This document shows, one piece after another, positions 39,806 through 52,580 of a stretch of DNA of 64,000 bases (within the stretch, counting starts at the first letter, position 1; every line of letters begins with the position of its first letter). The position numbers were made by a program, and so were the translations under genes. The stretch covers positions 124,001-188,000 of the forward strand of contig JAIXMN010000020.1 of assembly GCA_025716815.1 (NCBI GenBank), in the 5' to 3' direction. The stretch is from Dichotomocladium elegans. Its lineage: Eukaryota; Mucoromycota; Mucoromycetes; Mucorales; Lichtheimiaceae. Under the pieces are notes generated by a model. The model was given only the letters and a program-made list of their open reading frames with translations. It was not told the origin of the DNA and did no database searches.

Positions 39806-42300
39806 GTCAATATAATGGTTATGCGTATGTGCAAGTAAGCAAATGTGCGTGGATAAGGTGCACCTGTGTTTATATATGTCAGCGAGCTGACGGATGTTCG
39901 GAAGTAATGAACGGGGGGGGAAGGGGTGGCGTGGGCAGCGGCAGCGGCGGAGCAGCAGGAGGAGAGAGCTGAGCCTGGGTGAGCACGAAGTGGAAGCGAC
40001 CGAGTTTTAGTTGGTTCCGGTGCCTTAAATGCCGAAGTGGTCTTCCCAAAAAACGATACGCGGATTTTCCATGCAAGGGGTTTAGGTTTGTGTCAGGTGC
40101 TTCATTGTAAACGCGCTTGTCTAAAGCGAGCCTTATATTGAAAAAAAAAAAGTGTGTGAATCTGTAGCGGGGACAAAGAAGATATTGTACACATGCATAG
40201 TCCCTATTACGCCCGGCAAAGCCAAGATGATATTAGCACGAGATGGGTAACCATGACCAAAAGAAAAATAGGACCTCCGGCCTCTGACCTGGACATGAAA
40301 CAGATAAACAGATGCACTCCGTACCTTTTTAGGTCCTTGGATGCTTCTTTTCTTTGTTGCATGCATGTATCCCCTTCTATCCTAGACTTTTCATGTATCT
40401 ACATTCCAGCCCAGCTCCGCTTCATGCAGGTATTTTTTTTTTTGGGAGGGTGGCGTATTAGTGATGTTGGAAGATGAACTGGGATTAAACCAGTTCATCG
40501 CGGCGGTGGATATGCCCTTAGCATCTGCTCGGTGACTATATAGAACCATGGACCATTCTAAGGACGGATATAATCTCGGACACGCTCGGGTTATTATAAG
40601 CTTTCTATTGCTTTACGACAGTCATTGAGGCAGCATTGACCACCACTAGACCTCTATATCACATTAAGCTCCCATTGTTGCAGCAGGCAGCAGAAGCAGA
40701 ACAGCCGAGAATTCAGACGGGAAGCATAGAAGATCGAACTTTTTCGCCGTCACCAATTGGTGTACTGAAATTCCATCAACTGCCAATCGCTGTCCTACAT
40801 TAAAACCCCTCTTGGAGGGTGCACTCTACCGCCAATTTGTGTATGGTGCTACTGTGTCTGGGTTATTGATGAGGTAAAACATGGACCGTGCTCAAATAGG
40901 CTGATTATCCCCTTTGAGGTATAATAAAAAATATGAGAAGGGCGCTAACCTCATTATTGCTCCCTGACACAGTAACTGCTGTATTCTTTTAAGAATTCAT
41001 ACGCTTAACTTGCTCTACACTTAAAATTATTTCGTCAACTTTCTTTTTCTAGCAGGCTCTATCTGCACCATTATGGGATCGGTTAATGAAAAAGAGGAAG
41101 ACAAAGACGGGAAAACCCTGCTATACATATCCTCTTAACCCATGTGTGCGCATGTGCTATACATATGGCACCGGATGATATGACCAGGGATATACAAAAT
41201 ACTGGATGCCATGCAGCTCGATGGCATTGACATATTTGTGACATAAACCATGGTGTCTTATACATACACACGTGTGTTTGATGGGATGTGTACATCTCAC
41301 AAATGATATGATGACTGCCAGGATTATAAAAGAAAGTACAGGGGAATATGCACAAATCTATGCATACCCATATGTGTTTATATGGATTATATGGATGGTC
41401 GTATCCAGAGTCAAGATTTTTTGGTAGTACTAGACCGGAAGGTATCCGGCCGAATAGATTTATAATATAGTTTGTCCTACGAAATTGGGAAGCCGCTGTT
41501 CCCCCTAGAACGCATGTATTTCCCGTATCTTCTCTATTACGTAACCTTAATCTGATGGGATCTACTTGCGCGACACTTGGAAAATTTGCGGCTGTATGTA
41601 TACATACGTGCATCTTGGTGGCAAAATGCCGCGATTTCCACATGCGATTTTTCTTCCTTTCTGCATGATCATGCATAGAAAGATCAACGGACGAAAAAGA
41701 GTACAGTGACCGCACGCTCACGCATGCATACGATCTCAATGCTATCAAAGTCGATAAGAGTTCTCACACTCACCTATACTCAATATCCAGTGGCAGGAAA
41801 ATCTCGTGTCTCGGCTTTTTTTTTTTTTTGGTCGTTCCTCCTCGCCGGCATATAACAAATTGACCACGAGCCTAGATCTCAATTGCATTGAACATTGAGT
41901 TAATTGATATCAAACCATTTACATGTAGTGAATATTCGCGAAGGGATATCATTATTTCTCTCTTGAAACAACCTGCTCTGTTCGCAGCAATTGGACAAGC
42001 AGGTAATTTGGGTCAGCCTGGGTCAGGCAGGTTTTTTGAAAGAGTATAATTTTTTCCTTTTGTAGCGCAACCCTGCTTCCTTTAAAATACAACTATTCGT
42101 CTCCAAATGGAGCCATCGATAGTGGAAGCGAACAAACACACAGTCAACGAGCTGGTATTGTTGTTTCCTAGCCCAGAAGATGAGATAATCGCCGTGGTGT
42201 TCTTTTGTCTCTTGTTCGTTTTCTTGCTTTTCAACATTCTGTTATTACGGGATCCGAAAGACGAGCTGTGCAACATTTCACAAAGAAGGTTGTTCGTCTC
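39806..42300. other. 2.5 kb intergenic region between forkhead and FKS1 genes
   Basis: Divergent promoters of two regulated genes. A 221-codon minus-strand frame at 41083-41748 is open but has no domain and unusual composition (many Cys, His and Trp), so it is probably chance. A TTTATATATG element at about 39868-39877 lies upstream of the forkhead start. A plus-strand frame at 42107-42469 overlaps the FKS1 start in another frame and might act as an upstream ORF if transcribed. Confidence 0.45.
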
Positions 42301-42345
42301 ATGTCTAATAGCAGTCAACGCGCGAGTCTGTCACAGGGTTCAGAT

Positions 42346-42379
<34 letters not shown>

Positions 42380-45300
42380 CGGATCCATCGCAGACACATT
42401 CAACCCCGGGCACGCTATTACCAGCGACGGACAATGCATCGTCATCCTCTTCAAACACGTCATATATAAAGCGCACGAGGACGGGAGAAGGGGGCTCTCC
42501 GGCCGAGTCACAGCAAAAAAGCGACTTCTCAGAAATTAAAGCGTATTATGCAAAGTAAATAGCTCTTAGACCCAGCCTAGTCATGCCATTCAGCATATTT
42601 ATGAATCTCTCCTTCTGTTAGCGTATCACGCTCTCGCCCAAATGGTGCATCAGCAGCTGTTCCCGTCCCATCATCTCCACTAGCATATGGTAGGCAAATG
42701 AACATAACATGCAGAAACCATGATCCCTAACACAACATGGTGTAGTTAAAAATCGACGATCCGACCGACGGCGTAGACAGAGCAATTTAAACCTCGATGA
42801 TCCGTCCTTTGATTATGAGAGCACTTTATCGTTCCAAGACTCACGGAATCATCTGCCGAATGGTGGGCGGAGCCAGCAGGATGATACCTATGGCATCGAT
42901 GTCCTCAGCCACCTGACAACGAACGGTGATGAGGGCCGATACATGCGTTACGCAACCTCAGCCGATTCAATGCTGGCGCTCCTCGAGAGTAAGCGTTTCA
43001 AGAGCAAGCTTATGAGCGAAAGTTCCCAGTCCATGCAAGAACCCAGCAGCCAGCATCCAAAAAATACCCTTATTGGATACAGTGACCAGGCGCCCTACTC
43101 TTCATGGGGCCCCGACGACGCCGTTCCGGCAACCGCCACTGATATTGAGCGACAGTTTGAGGCCATTGCCCGCAAACTCGGTTTCCAGCGCGACAATGTA
43201 CGCAATATATTTGACCATCTCATGGTGATGCTGGACTCCCGCGCCTCGCGCATGAAACCACAGCAGGCCCTTGATACCTTGCATGCTGACTATATTGGTG
43301 GCGAGAACGCGAACTATCGTCAATGGTATTTTGCAGCCCAGATGGATCTCATTGACGCCAACGAAAAACTATTGGCTGATGACGAGGACGATCAGGCTAT
43401 TCGACTTGAAAAATCATATGAACGGTGGAAAATACACATGCGATCGCTCTCAAATGAGGAAAAAATACGTGATCTCGCATTGTATCTCTTGATCTGGGGC
43501 GAAGCAGCCGTTGTACGATATACTCCAGAAGCTCTGTGCTTCCTCTTCAAGATTTGCAGCGACTATTACAATGGTGGCGATTGTGTCGACGCAGAAGAGG
43601 GAAGCTTTCTTGACAACATCATTCAGCCTCTGTATAACTTTTTCCGCGACGAGATCTACGAAACCGTGAATGGCAAGCTGATCAAACTCGAGAAGGACCA
43701 CGACAAAATCATTGGCTACGACGACGTGAACCAATTCTTTTGGAGCCCGACGTGCATGACTCGGATCTACCTCTCAAAAACGACGACCCTCCAGAGCCTT
43801 GCACCGAATCAGCGCTTCGCCGCACTCAAAGATGTCGATTGGAAACGGACACTCAAAAAAACATACAAAGAGAAGCGGACATGGATGCATGCGTCGATCA
43901 ACTTCAGTCGCATTTGGATCATTCATATTGTGTCATTCTGGTACTATATCAGTGCCAACGCACCCGCCCTCTACCTTACTGACGATAAGGAAATCGCCGA
44001 CATGGAAGGCTCAGTGCAGTGGTCCATCGTCGCACTGGGTGGCGCGATTGCTGTAGTTCTCATGCTGATTGGTTCGTTTTGCGAGTATTCGTACTTGCCT
44101 CTCAACTGGGCCAATACCAAGCACATTAGTCGACGGATTGTACTTCTCTTCATTCTGCTCATAATCAACGCTGGCCCGACCGTTTACTGCGTATTTATTG
44201 ATAGGACAAGTCATATTTCAAAACTTGTCGCTGTCATTCAGTTGCTGGTTAGCGTCGCTACCACTCTTTTTCTCGCAATCACACCGACGTCGAAGCTCTT
44301 CGTCCGTCGCAAGGACAATGTACGCGCAGAACTGGCTGCCAAAAATTTTACCGCCAATTTCCCGCCGCTTAAACGCATTGATCGAATTATGTCCATTGCC
44401 TTGTGGGTCTTTGTCTTTACATGCAAACTTCTTGAGTCGTACTTCTTTCTGGCTCTCTCGTTCAAGGATCCGCTCAAGGTAATGAGCAAGATGCACATTG
44501 AAAACTGCTCGGATGCAATCATCGGCGAGAGGCTTTGTGGTGCAATGCCAGATATAACGCTTGCGCTCATGTTCTTTATGGACCTGCTGCTATATTTTCT
44601 GGATACCTATCTATGGTACATTATTTGGAATACTATCTTCTCTGTCGCGCGATCGTTCTATCTCGGGATTTCCATCTGGTCACCTTGGCGGAACATTTTT
44701 TCTCAGTTACCGAAGCGCATCTTTGTGAAGCTGCTAGCCACTTCGGACATTCAGATAAAATATAAGCCCAAGGTGCTTTGTTCACAGATATGGAACGCAA
44801 TTGTCATCACCATGTACCGCGAGCATCTTATCACAGTCGACCATGTTCAAAGGATGCTTTATCAGCAAGTAAGAGTCGCATGAGAGCCTAATTATACGTT
44901 CATGAACAGGCTAATGGATTTTTCTTGAAGGAAACCAATCCTGTCGACGGGCGCCGCACATTGAAACCACCCACATTTTTTGTATCTCAGGAAGATACAG
45001 CGTTCAAAGCCGAGTATTATCCGCAACATAGCGAGGCAGAACGGCGTATTCATTTTTTCGCCCAGAGTCTCACAACCCCCATGCCGCAGCCTCGGCCAGT
45101 CGAGTGCATGCCAACCTTTACGGTTTTAACAGTAAGACGAAGAATGCAGAGGAAAATGGCCTTTTTATGCAGTTTTCTTATACTTTGGCTCGCTTGTGTA
45201 GCCTCATTATGGCGAAAAAATCCTCCTGTCGTTGCGGGAGATTATTCGTGAAGAAGACCAAAACACACGTGTGACCTTACTCGAGTATCTTAAGCAGTTG

Positions 45301-48300
45301 CATCCTGTTGAGTGGGAAAATTTTGTCAAGGATACCAAGATCATGGTAGACGAGTCTGGAGTAAATGAGGTGGATGGCCGCGGCTCCATGCTCTCGGATG
45401 TGACAGAGAAGAACTCTGACAAGAGTAAGATCGACGATCTGCCATTCTACTGTATTGGATTCAAATCTGCCAAGCCTGAGTACACATTGCGTACACGTAT
45501 CTGGGCATCATTGCGTGCCCAGACGCTCTTTCGTACTGTGAGCGGATTTATGAACTACCGCAAAGCCATCAAGTTGTTGTATCGCGTCGAGAACCCAGAT
45601 ACGATACATAGCTACCAGAACAACACGGATGGGCTAGAGCGGGATCTCGATAATCTGTCGCATCGCAAGTTTCGGTTCCTTGTAGCGATGCAGCGGTATG
45701 CACGTTTCAGTGCTGAGGAGACAGAGGATACCGAAATGCTCTTCCGTGCATGGCCTAATCTCGAGGTGGCCTATATCGAGGAGGAGCCACCCGCGAAGGA
45801 AGGAGATCCAGTCACATTTTATTCTTGTTTGATTGATGGCCAAAGCGAGTTAATGGAGAACAACAAACGGAAACCGAAATACCGGCTTCGGCTGCCTGGC
45901 ACACCCATTATCGGTGATGGCAAGTCTGATAATCAGAACCACGCGCTCATCTTTTACCGCGGCGAATTTCTGCAGTTGATTGATGCCAATCAAGACAACT
46001 ATCTCGAGGAGTGTCTCAAGATTCGTAATATTCTCGGGGAGTTTGAGAATCTAGGCCCTACCGAGGTGTCGCCCTATTCATCATCGTATAAGGTGAAGGG
46101 TGGTGCACCGGTTGCCATTGTCGGTGCACGTGAGTACATCTTTTCTGAGAACATTGGTATCCTTGGCGATGTGGCGGCAGGCAAGGAACAGACGTTCGGC
46201 ACTTTGACGCAACGCATCATGGCAAAGATTGGCGGCAAACTGCACTATGGGCACCCCGACTTCTTGAATGCGGTGTTCATGACGACCCGCGGTGGTGTGA
46301 GTAAGGCACAAAAAGGGCTACACCTCAATGAAGACATTTATGCGGGCATGAACGCTTTTACCCGTGGCGGACGCATCAAGCATACCGAATATTTTCAATG
46401 TGGTAAAGGTCGCGACCTTGGCTTTGGATCAATCCTCAATTTTACGACCAAGATTGGCACGGGCATGGGTGAGCAGATGCTATCGCGTGAATACTACTAT
46501 ATTGGCACGCAGCTCCCGCTAGATCGGTTTTTGACATTCTACTATGCACACCCTGGATTCCACATCAACAACATCTTTATCATGCTTTCTGTGCAAATGT
46601 TCATGCTGGTTCTCCTGTTTATCGGCGCGATGGGAGCAACGCTCACGATCTGCGAATTCAATGCGGACGCACCGCCCGATGCACCACTGACGCCGGAAGG
46701 ATGTTATAACTTGGTTCCGATCTTTGAGTGGGTCAAGCGTTGTATCCTTTCCATTTTTGTTGTGTTCTTTGTGTCCTTCCTGCCCCTCTTTTTGCAAGAG
46801 CTGACCGAGCGCGGTTTTTGGCGCAGCATTACTCGTCTGGGACGACATTTCATGTCGCTGTCGCCGTTGTTTGAGATATTCGTGACCCAGATCTACATGA
46901 ACTCGGTCATTGAAAACCTGATCTATGGTGGCGCCCAGTATATTGCCACAGGCCGCGGTTTTGCCACCTCCCGTCAGCCTTTCTCGCTGCTGTATTCACG
47001 TTTCTCTGAATCAAGTATCTACTCCGGAGCGCGTGCTTTTCTGATCATGCTATTTGCCTCGATGGCAGTTTGGATTCCACATTTAACCTATTTTTGGTTC
47101 ACAGTCGTGGCCCTGATTGTATCGCCGTTCATCTTCAATCCAAACCAATTCTCGCTCGTTGACTTTCTGGTGGACTACCGCGAGTTTATCCGGTGGATGT
47201 CGCGCGGTAACAGCAAAACACACAAGAATTCGTGGATCAATCACTGCCGAATGTCACGCTCACGTATCACGGGCTACAAACGCCCGCATCACAAGAAAGA
47301 TGCGGTTGCTACGACGGTGGGGGATTTGCCACGCGCCCGGATAGGTGCCATCTTCTTTTCAGAAATAATCCTACCATTTCTTTACGCGATCCTTTGCCTG
47401 ATTCCGTACATGTTTGTCAAGAGCTTTGATCCTGAGGACAGCAACCAGCCCAACACTGGAAAAAGCGGTCTGATACGCATTGGCATCATTTCCCTCGCTC
47501 CCATATTTATGAATGCGGGTGCTCTGATTCTCTTTTTTTTTATTTCCTTGTTCCTCGGATCGGTGCTCAGTCTTTGCTGTGCAAAATTCGGATCGGTGAT
47601 GGCGGCGCTGGTTCATGGATGGGCAGTAATCAACCTCATCTTGATGTTTGAAGGACTTATGTTCCTCGAGAACTTCAAAGTCACATCCATTGTCCTAGGA
47701 CTGATTTCAATGGTTGCGCTCCAGCGGTTCGTGTTGCGTGTTCTTACCGTTCTCTTTTTGACACGCGAATTCAAGCACGATGAGGCCAACCGGGGCTGGT
47801 GGACTGGCAAGTGGTATGGACGAGGGGTAAGTAACATTTCTTATTCCTCACTCACGGGCGTCTGTATTGTTTCTAACTGTGTACGCTATTCTTATGTTTT
47901 ATACCTCGCTTTGCATCTTAGCTTGGTTGGCATGGTAAGTTACTTTTAGTGATCTTCAAGGGTTCTTTATGTTGAGACCTCTATTTTAGCCGTATCGCAA
48001 CCTCTCCGGGAATATCTCTGCAAAGTCGTCGAGATGAGCGAGTTTGCCACTGACTTTATCCTTGGCCACATGATCCTATTTACACTCTCCATATTTTGCT
48101 TGATCCCGTATATTGACACAGCCCACTCCCTCATGCTATTCTGGCTCAGACCGAGCAAACAAATCCGTCCGCCGATATGGACTTTTCGGCAGCGCAAAAA
48201 ACGAAGGCGGATTGCGATCACATACGGATTCTTATTTTTGGCCATGTTCCTACTCTTTTCTGCCTTGATTGCTGGACCTCTTGCGGTTGGTCCAATGATC

Positions 48301-48333
48301 GGGATAATTAACCCAAAGAAGATTCCCCTCTAA
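42301..48333 (+). CDS. FKS1: 1,3-beta-glucan synthase catalytic subunit
   Basis: Seven exons: 42301-42554, 42622-42689, 42746-44868, 44931-45131, 45202-47826, 47922-47934 (13 nt) and 47990-48333, giving 1875 residues, the usual FKS length. A Ser/Gln-rich N-terminus precedes the FKS1 domain ([21 protein letters not shown]), the first group of membrane helices, the large cytosolic glucan synthase domain ([30 protein letters not shown], GKPENQNHA-like [29 protein letters not shown]) and a second membrane bundle. It makes wall 1,3-beta-glucan from UDP-glucose at the plasma membrane with Rho1. Echinocandin hot-spot 1 reads FLALSFKDP (675-683) and hot-spot 2 region EWVKRCIL (from 1391), both different from yeast. 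The first two introns and exon 1 are inferred from splice signals and frame only. Confidence 0.95.
47922..47934 (+). other. FKS1: 13-nt microexon of FKS1
   Basis: CTTGGTTGGCATG lies between a TTAG acceptor and a GTAAGT donor. It supplies Leu-Gly-Trp-His plus the first base of Ala, restoring the conserved [17 protein letters not shown] block across two introns of 95 and 55 bp. Confidence 0.85.
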
Positions 48334-48542
48334 CACACCCACGCATCCATATTATATATCATCCTCCATTCTCTCTTGCATTGTTCCATTACATTCCACT
48401 TGAAAAGCATACACTTTTTGTTTGCTTTTTCGATTACCTGTAATCAATCAAAATATTCTTATATTAAATAAAGCACCATTTTGCGTTATTGAGACGGGTG
48501 GGAAAATCAAAGGATAATAGTTTTGTACTAGTAGTAGGTAGC

Positions 48543-50177
48543 TCAAAGAGCACGTATAGATTGAAGGACCTTGACGCCGATCTCGAACTAGAAGCATGTC
48601 ACGATAAGCAGATGTGAAAATGCAGCGCATGTGGAATCGGGTTGGGGGGGGGGAAAACAAAACTTACAAAGGCAACAATAACAGCCACGATGATGAGGTA
48701 AATAATGATTAATGTTTGGTATTCAACCCCAAAGTTTGTGAGATGATCTCGGAGCATGGACAATAGGTCAGAGATCACCTTCAGTCGATCATTTAGGATT
48801 TTGGCCCGCTGAGGTATCTCAAGGTAATCTAGGAGAGAATAAGGAAAAGCATCTGCAGGCAATAGAGGATGCGCATGAAGCTTACCTCGAATTGCAACGT
48901 ACATCGGCTGCAATGCGGGTTCTGACCAAAATATTTCTGGTGTGTCTATTTACCAAACATGAAGTTCATCTAGGTTACATGCAGCAACCCCTCCTTCCGG
49001 TCCGCAGCATACCAAGAACGTTCGACACCAGATTGACGTTCATTCTCAGATTGAACAACTGGCCGTTGATCTTCGTGATCTCTGTCCTGTTTTTGACGAG
49101 CCTTCCTGTTTGAGCCAGCTCCTTGGGGAGGTGCTTGGTATCCTGCAGAACGATCGTGTTTTATTGAGCCAAACATCCTTTTTCACAAGTGCTTCTTACC
49201 TCAATCGTCTTGTCCATGATGTCCTCGTATCGGGCCAGCACCGCGCTCTGGGACAGACCGTGAGAGAGTGTGAGTTTGATCATGTGGTTGCTGCTCTTGA
49301 GCGTGATCATGTCATTGTAGATGCGCGGTTTCACTTGGTCTGTATCGTACTGAAAGTGCATCTCCTCGATCTGCATCTCCTCGCTCGGGTTGTCACGGAA
49401 CGGCCGTACAGAGAACTGGGCGAGATCCTCCAGCATCAGCAATTCCTGAGCTCTATCAAAGTTCCAGTACACAACCACGCCGTAATCAAATACAAACAGC
49501 TCTCCTCCCAGAAAAAGATCGCTGTTGAGATCTCTCTTATTTGCCCGTTTACTGTCCTCCTGCTCATAATCGTCCTCTTCGTAATCCATTTCGTCTTCAT
49601 CTGATTCACTTCCGGGCAAAGGCGATGCACTCCGGACGCGGACATTGAGCAAATTATCCTTTCCTGGCCGGAGTGTGAGCAACGGGAAATGGTAAGCAGC
49701 ATAAAGGCATTCATCGTACAGCCGCGGGCTCACGTGGTGCTGTTCTCTGAGAAATGAACGCAGGCCTGTCAGATCGTATCCTTCTCCGGAACAGTACGCG
49801 GTCGCGCGCGGAAGTTTGTGAAAATCGCGCTCATCCTGTGTCATGTGCTCCGCCGCAGTGCGCGGCCAGGCGGAAGGCTGCTCAATAGCCGACGGCGACG
49901 GCATTCCTTGATCCGCGATCAGACCATCCTCTGTGTCCATGCCCATGCTGGGATCGATAGATCGGGGCGGGAACAGCACCAGCTTTTGAGATACTTTGGT
50001 GCTTCTAACAGGCTGCGAACCCTTGCCGCGAACCGGTGTGCCGGCTGGTCCCGATCGAGCACCGACTAGACTGTTTTCAGCCGACGATGCATTGGAGGTA
50101 AGTACTTGCTTGGCAATGGCAGATGGCGGCTGACTACCATCAATACCAGGACGCAATTCTCCCTTTGGTCTTGACAT
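48543..50177 (-). CDS. RMD1: RMD1/DUF155 family membrane protein
   Basis: Five exons: 50177-49200, 49142-49013, 48945-48886, 48828-48668 and 48587-48543, giving 457 residues. The N-terminal 140 residues are disordered and Ser/Pro-rich. The DUF155 core follows (KLPRATAYCSGEGYDL, FLGGELFVFDYGVVVYWNF, and SHGLSQSAVLARYEDIMD), then the conserved tail NLVSNVLDTPEIFWSEPALQPMYVAIRDYLEI and a single membrane helix (LIIIYLIIVAVIVAFF). The family includes yeast Rmd1 and Rmd8 and mitochondrial RMND1. Because no mitochondrial presequence is visible, the Rmd1/Rmd8-like cytosol-facing branch is more likely. An acidic insertion (DEDEMDYEEDDYEQED) interrupts the core. The molecular role is not established. 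Confidence 0.9.
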
Positions 50178-50714
50178 TAGAGGAAAATGAGATCAACAAA
50201 GGCCAAGAACGATTAGGATTTTTTTGGTGGGGGGGGTGTTTGGGTGGAAGGTGTCAAGCTTGCTGTTGTGTGTAGTTGAGGACAGTGCGGGGTTGGGGAG
50301 GGGAGCGAACCGCCTTGCTGAAAACCTGTGTGAGCGCATAATCCTCGGAGCTTGATTCTTTTCGGTGCTTCGCCGCAAAAGGTAAGCTGCACCGTCCTCT
50401 CCTCTCTCTCCGATGATAAAGTTTGGAAACAGATCGTCAACTGAATATTGAAGCAGAAAGCGCGTAAAGTAAAGGAAAGCAGAGTCCGTTACACGACACA
50501 TCGCGATGCAGTTGCTCTGCTTATTGACCGATCTGCCTTTTTCTTTTTTTACTCAACCCCAACCTCCCAACAACTATCACTTTCGCCGGCAGGCGTCCGT
50601 CGATACTATATTTTTAGGACTGTCCAACGCAATAAAGCATAAATAGGTGGCATGCCGTCAAGCTTGAATTTATTCATTTACCTTTCTTCCCTTTTTTCTT
50701 TTTTTTTTTTTGCT
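50178..50714. other. divergent promoter region RMD1/VCX1
   Basis: 537 bp with G-rich and T-rich tracts. An in-frame ATG at 50652 would extend VCX1 by 21 hydrophobic, T-run-encoded residues; I regard the ATG at 50715 as the start. Confidence 0.55.
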
Positions 50715-52580
50715 ATGAGCATCCAAGGCAACGGAAGCCGTGAGAGTCAACCTTTGCTCGGTCCCACTCACCATGCACACACGCCTACATTTTGGTCATC
50801 GCTCAAGGCGACTGCAACAAACAGTCATTTCAATATACTCTTGATTTTTGTCCCTATCGCTATTGCCGTCTCCTCTGTTGGTGCATCGGACGGGACAGTG
50901 TTCGCCCTCAATTTTATTGCCATTATCCCCTTGGCCAAATTGCTTGGTTTTGGTAACTATGCTCGTTCACATGTATTTGTGCAAGATAGGCATCTCCTCA
51001 TATATACTAATAAATCAATGCGGCATTTTTTTTTGGTACTTTGCAGCTACGGAGGAACTTGCGCTACGTACTGGATCCACCATTGGCTCCCTATTGAATG
51101 CTACTTTCGGTAACGCCGTTGAGTTGATTCTCGGCATCATTGCTTTGAAGGAAGGCCTCATCCGCGTTGTCCAAGGTACGTTATGCCTTATTGCATATCT
51201 TTTTATCTCAACTCTGCCCTTTGTATACAGCCTCCATTCTCGGCTCGGTTCTGTCCAACATTCTTTTGGTATGTGGAACTTGTACCTATAAGCAAGAGAA
51301 TATAGTGGTTGATGCAGCCATCTTAATTAGGTCCTGGGCTTTTGCTTCCTTTTCGGAGGCATGAACTACCAAGAGCAGACATTCAAGGATATCGGTAAGA
51401 GATGGTGGGGGGAGGAAATGATCTGCAATCGGGAGTTTGCCATTTGACCGGCAATGGATGCTGTATAGCTGCCCAGACATCCTCCTCTCTTCTTGCATTG
51501 ACCGTCTTGGCGCTCTTGGTTCCTGCGGCATACGCAGCTTCAGCCACTGTCGACCAGGCCAAGGAAGGCCTCCTTGCTTTGAGCCACGGCACTGCAATCA
51601 TCCTCTTGATTATTTATGTCCTCTTTTTGATCTTCCAGGCAAGTACTCTCGGGACGGCAGGATAGCAAATAGACAAAGAGCTGCTTTTTAAATTGACAGT
51701 TTACGATATTTAGCTCAAGACGCACGTCCAATTCGTAAGCGCGCAGAAATCTTCTTATATGTCCCAAATGAACGACAGCACGGAAGGAAATAACGCGATA
51801 ATATAGTTCGAAGAAACCGCAACGGAGGAAGAGACCCCTGAGACCACCTTGGCTTTCTCGAGTGCTCTGTAGGTCTGTGGGACATCAGCAGCCAAGGTTA
51901 CTCAATGCATGGCTTTCTCTTTTTAGGTTGCTCGCTGTAGCCGGTTTGGTTTCATTGCATGCAGAGTACCTTGTGGGCGCGTAAGTGGCAATGGTTTTCC
52001 CTTTTTTATGAAGAGATTGATGTTGTTGTTTATGACATGACCAGGATTGAAGGTGTTGTGGAACAGTGGGGGATTAACGAGACCTTTGTGGGCATCATCC
52101 TTTTGCCATTGGTCGGAAAGTAAGTGCGACAAACAAACGATTACCAGCCCTCTTTGGGTCTCCGCTGGCAATGGGAAAACCTTGACATCTCTCCTTTCGC
52201 TAGTGCCGCTGAGCATGTCAGCGCAGTCACATTTGCCATGAAAAACAAGATGAACCTCGCTATCGGTATTGCCCTGTCGTCCTCCCTGCAAATTGGTCTT
52301 CTGGTCACCCCCGTGCTTGTGATTGCCGGCTGGATTTTCGACAAGCCCATGACTCTGTTCTTTGAGAACTTTGAGACAGTGGTCTTGTTCGCCAGCGTGT
52401 TGATCGTAAATTATCTTATCCAGGATTCCCGGTCCAACTGGTTGGAGGGCGCTCTGCTTTTGGTAACGAAGCCTGTGTGGCAAATATTTGATGAATGTTT
52501 GGCTCACCATTTCCACCTGTGAAACATAGTGTGCCTATGCGATCATCGCTATCGCCTTTTACTACCATCCTGCCAACTAG
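50715..52580 (+). CDS. VCX1: vacuolar Ca2+/H+ exchanger
   Basis: Eleven exons: 50715-50952, 51047-51175, 51231-51268, 51331-51394, 51469-51638, 51714-51734, 51807-51868, 51927-51980, 52045-52119, 52204-52462 and 52530-52580, giving 386 residues. It is a CaCA-family (CAX) antiporter with about eleven membrane helices and the two repeated ion-binding motifs GNAVELILG (N-terminal) and [10 protein letters not shown] (C-terminal), separated by an acidic loop ([13 protein letters not shown]). It loads calcium into the vacuole using the proton gradient made by the V-ATPase, one subunit of which (VPH1) lies at 6.2-9.5 kb. Intron 5 (51639-51713) starts GCAAGT and joins in frame only as a GC-AG intron. 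Exon 6 is just 21 nt. Confidence 0.95.
51714..51734 (+). other. VCX1: 21-nt microexon of VCX1
   Basis: It encodes Leu-Lys-Thr-His-Val-Gln-Phe, the conserved cytosolic end of the helix before the acidic loop, and is flanked by a GC-AG intron upstream and a GTAAGC donor downstream. Confidence 0.85.

Noticed and set aside
41083..41748. 221-codon minus-strand open frame between the forkhead and FKS1 genes
   Set aside because: No domain, odd composition with many Cys/His/Trp, and no splice or promoter context; likely chance in AT-mixed DNA.
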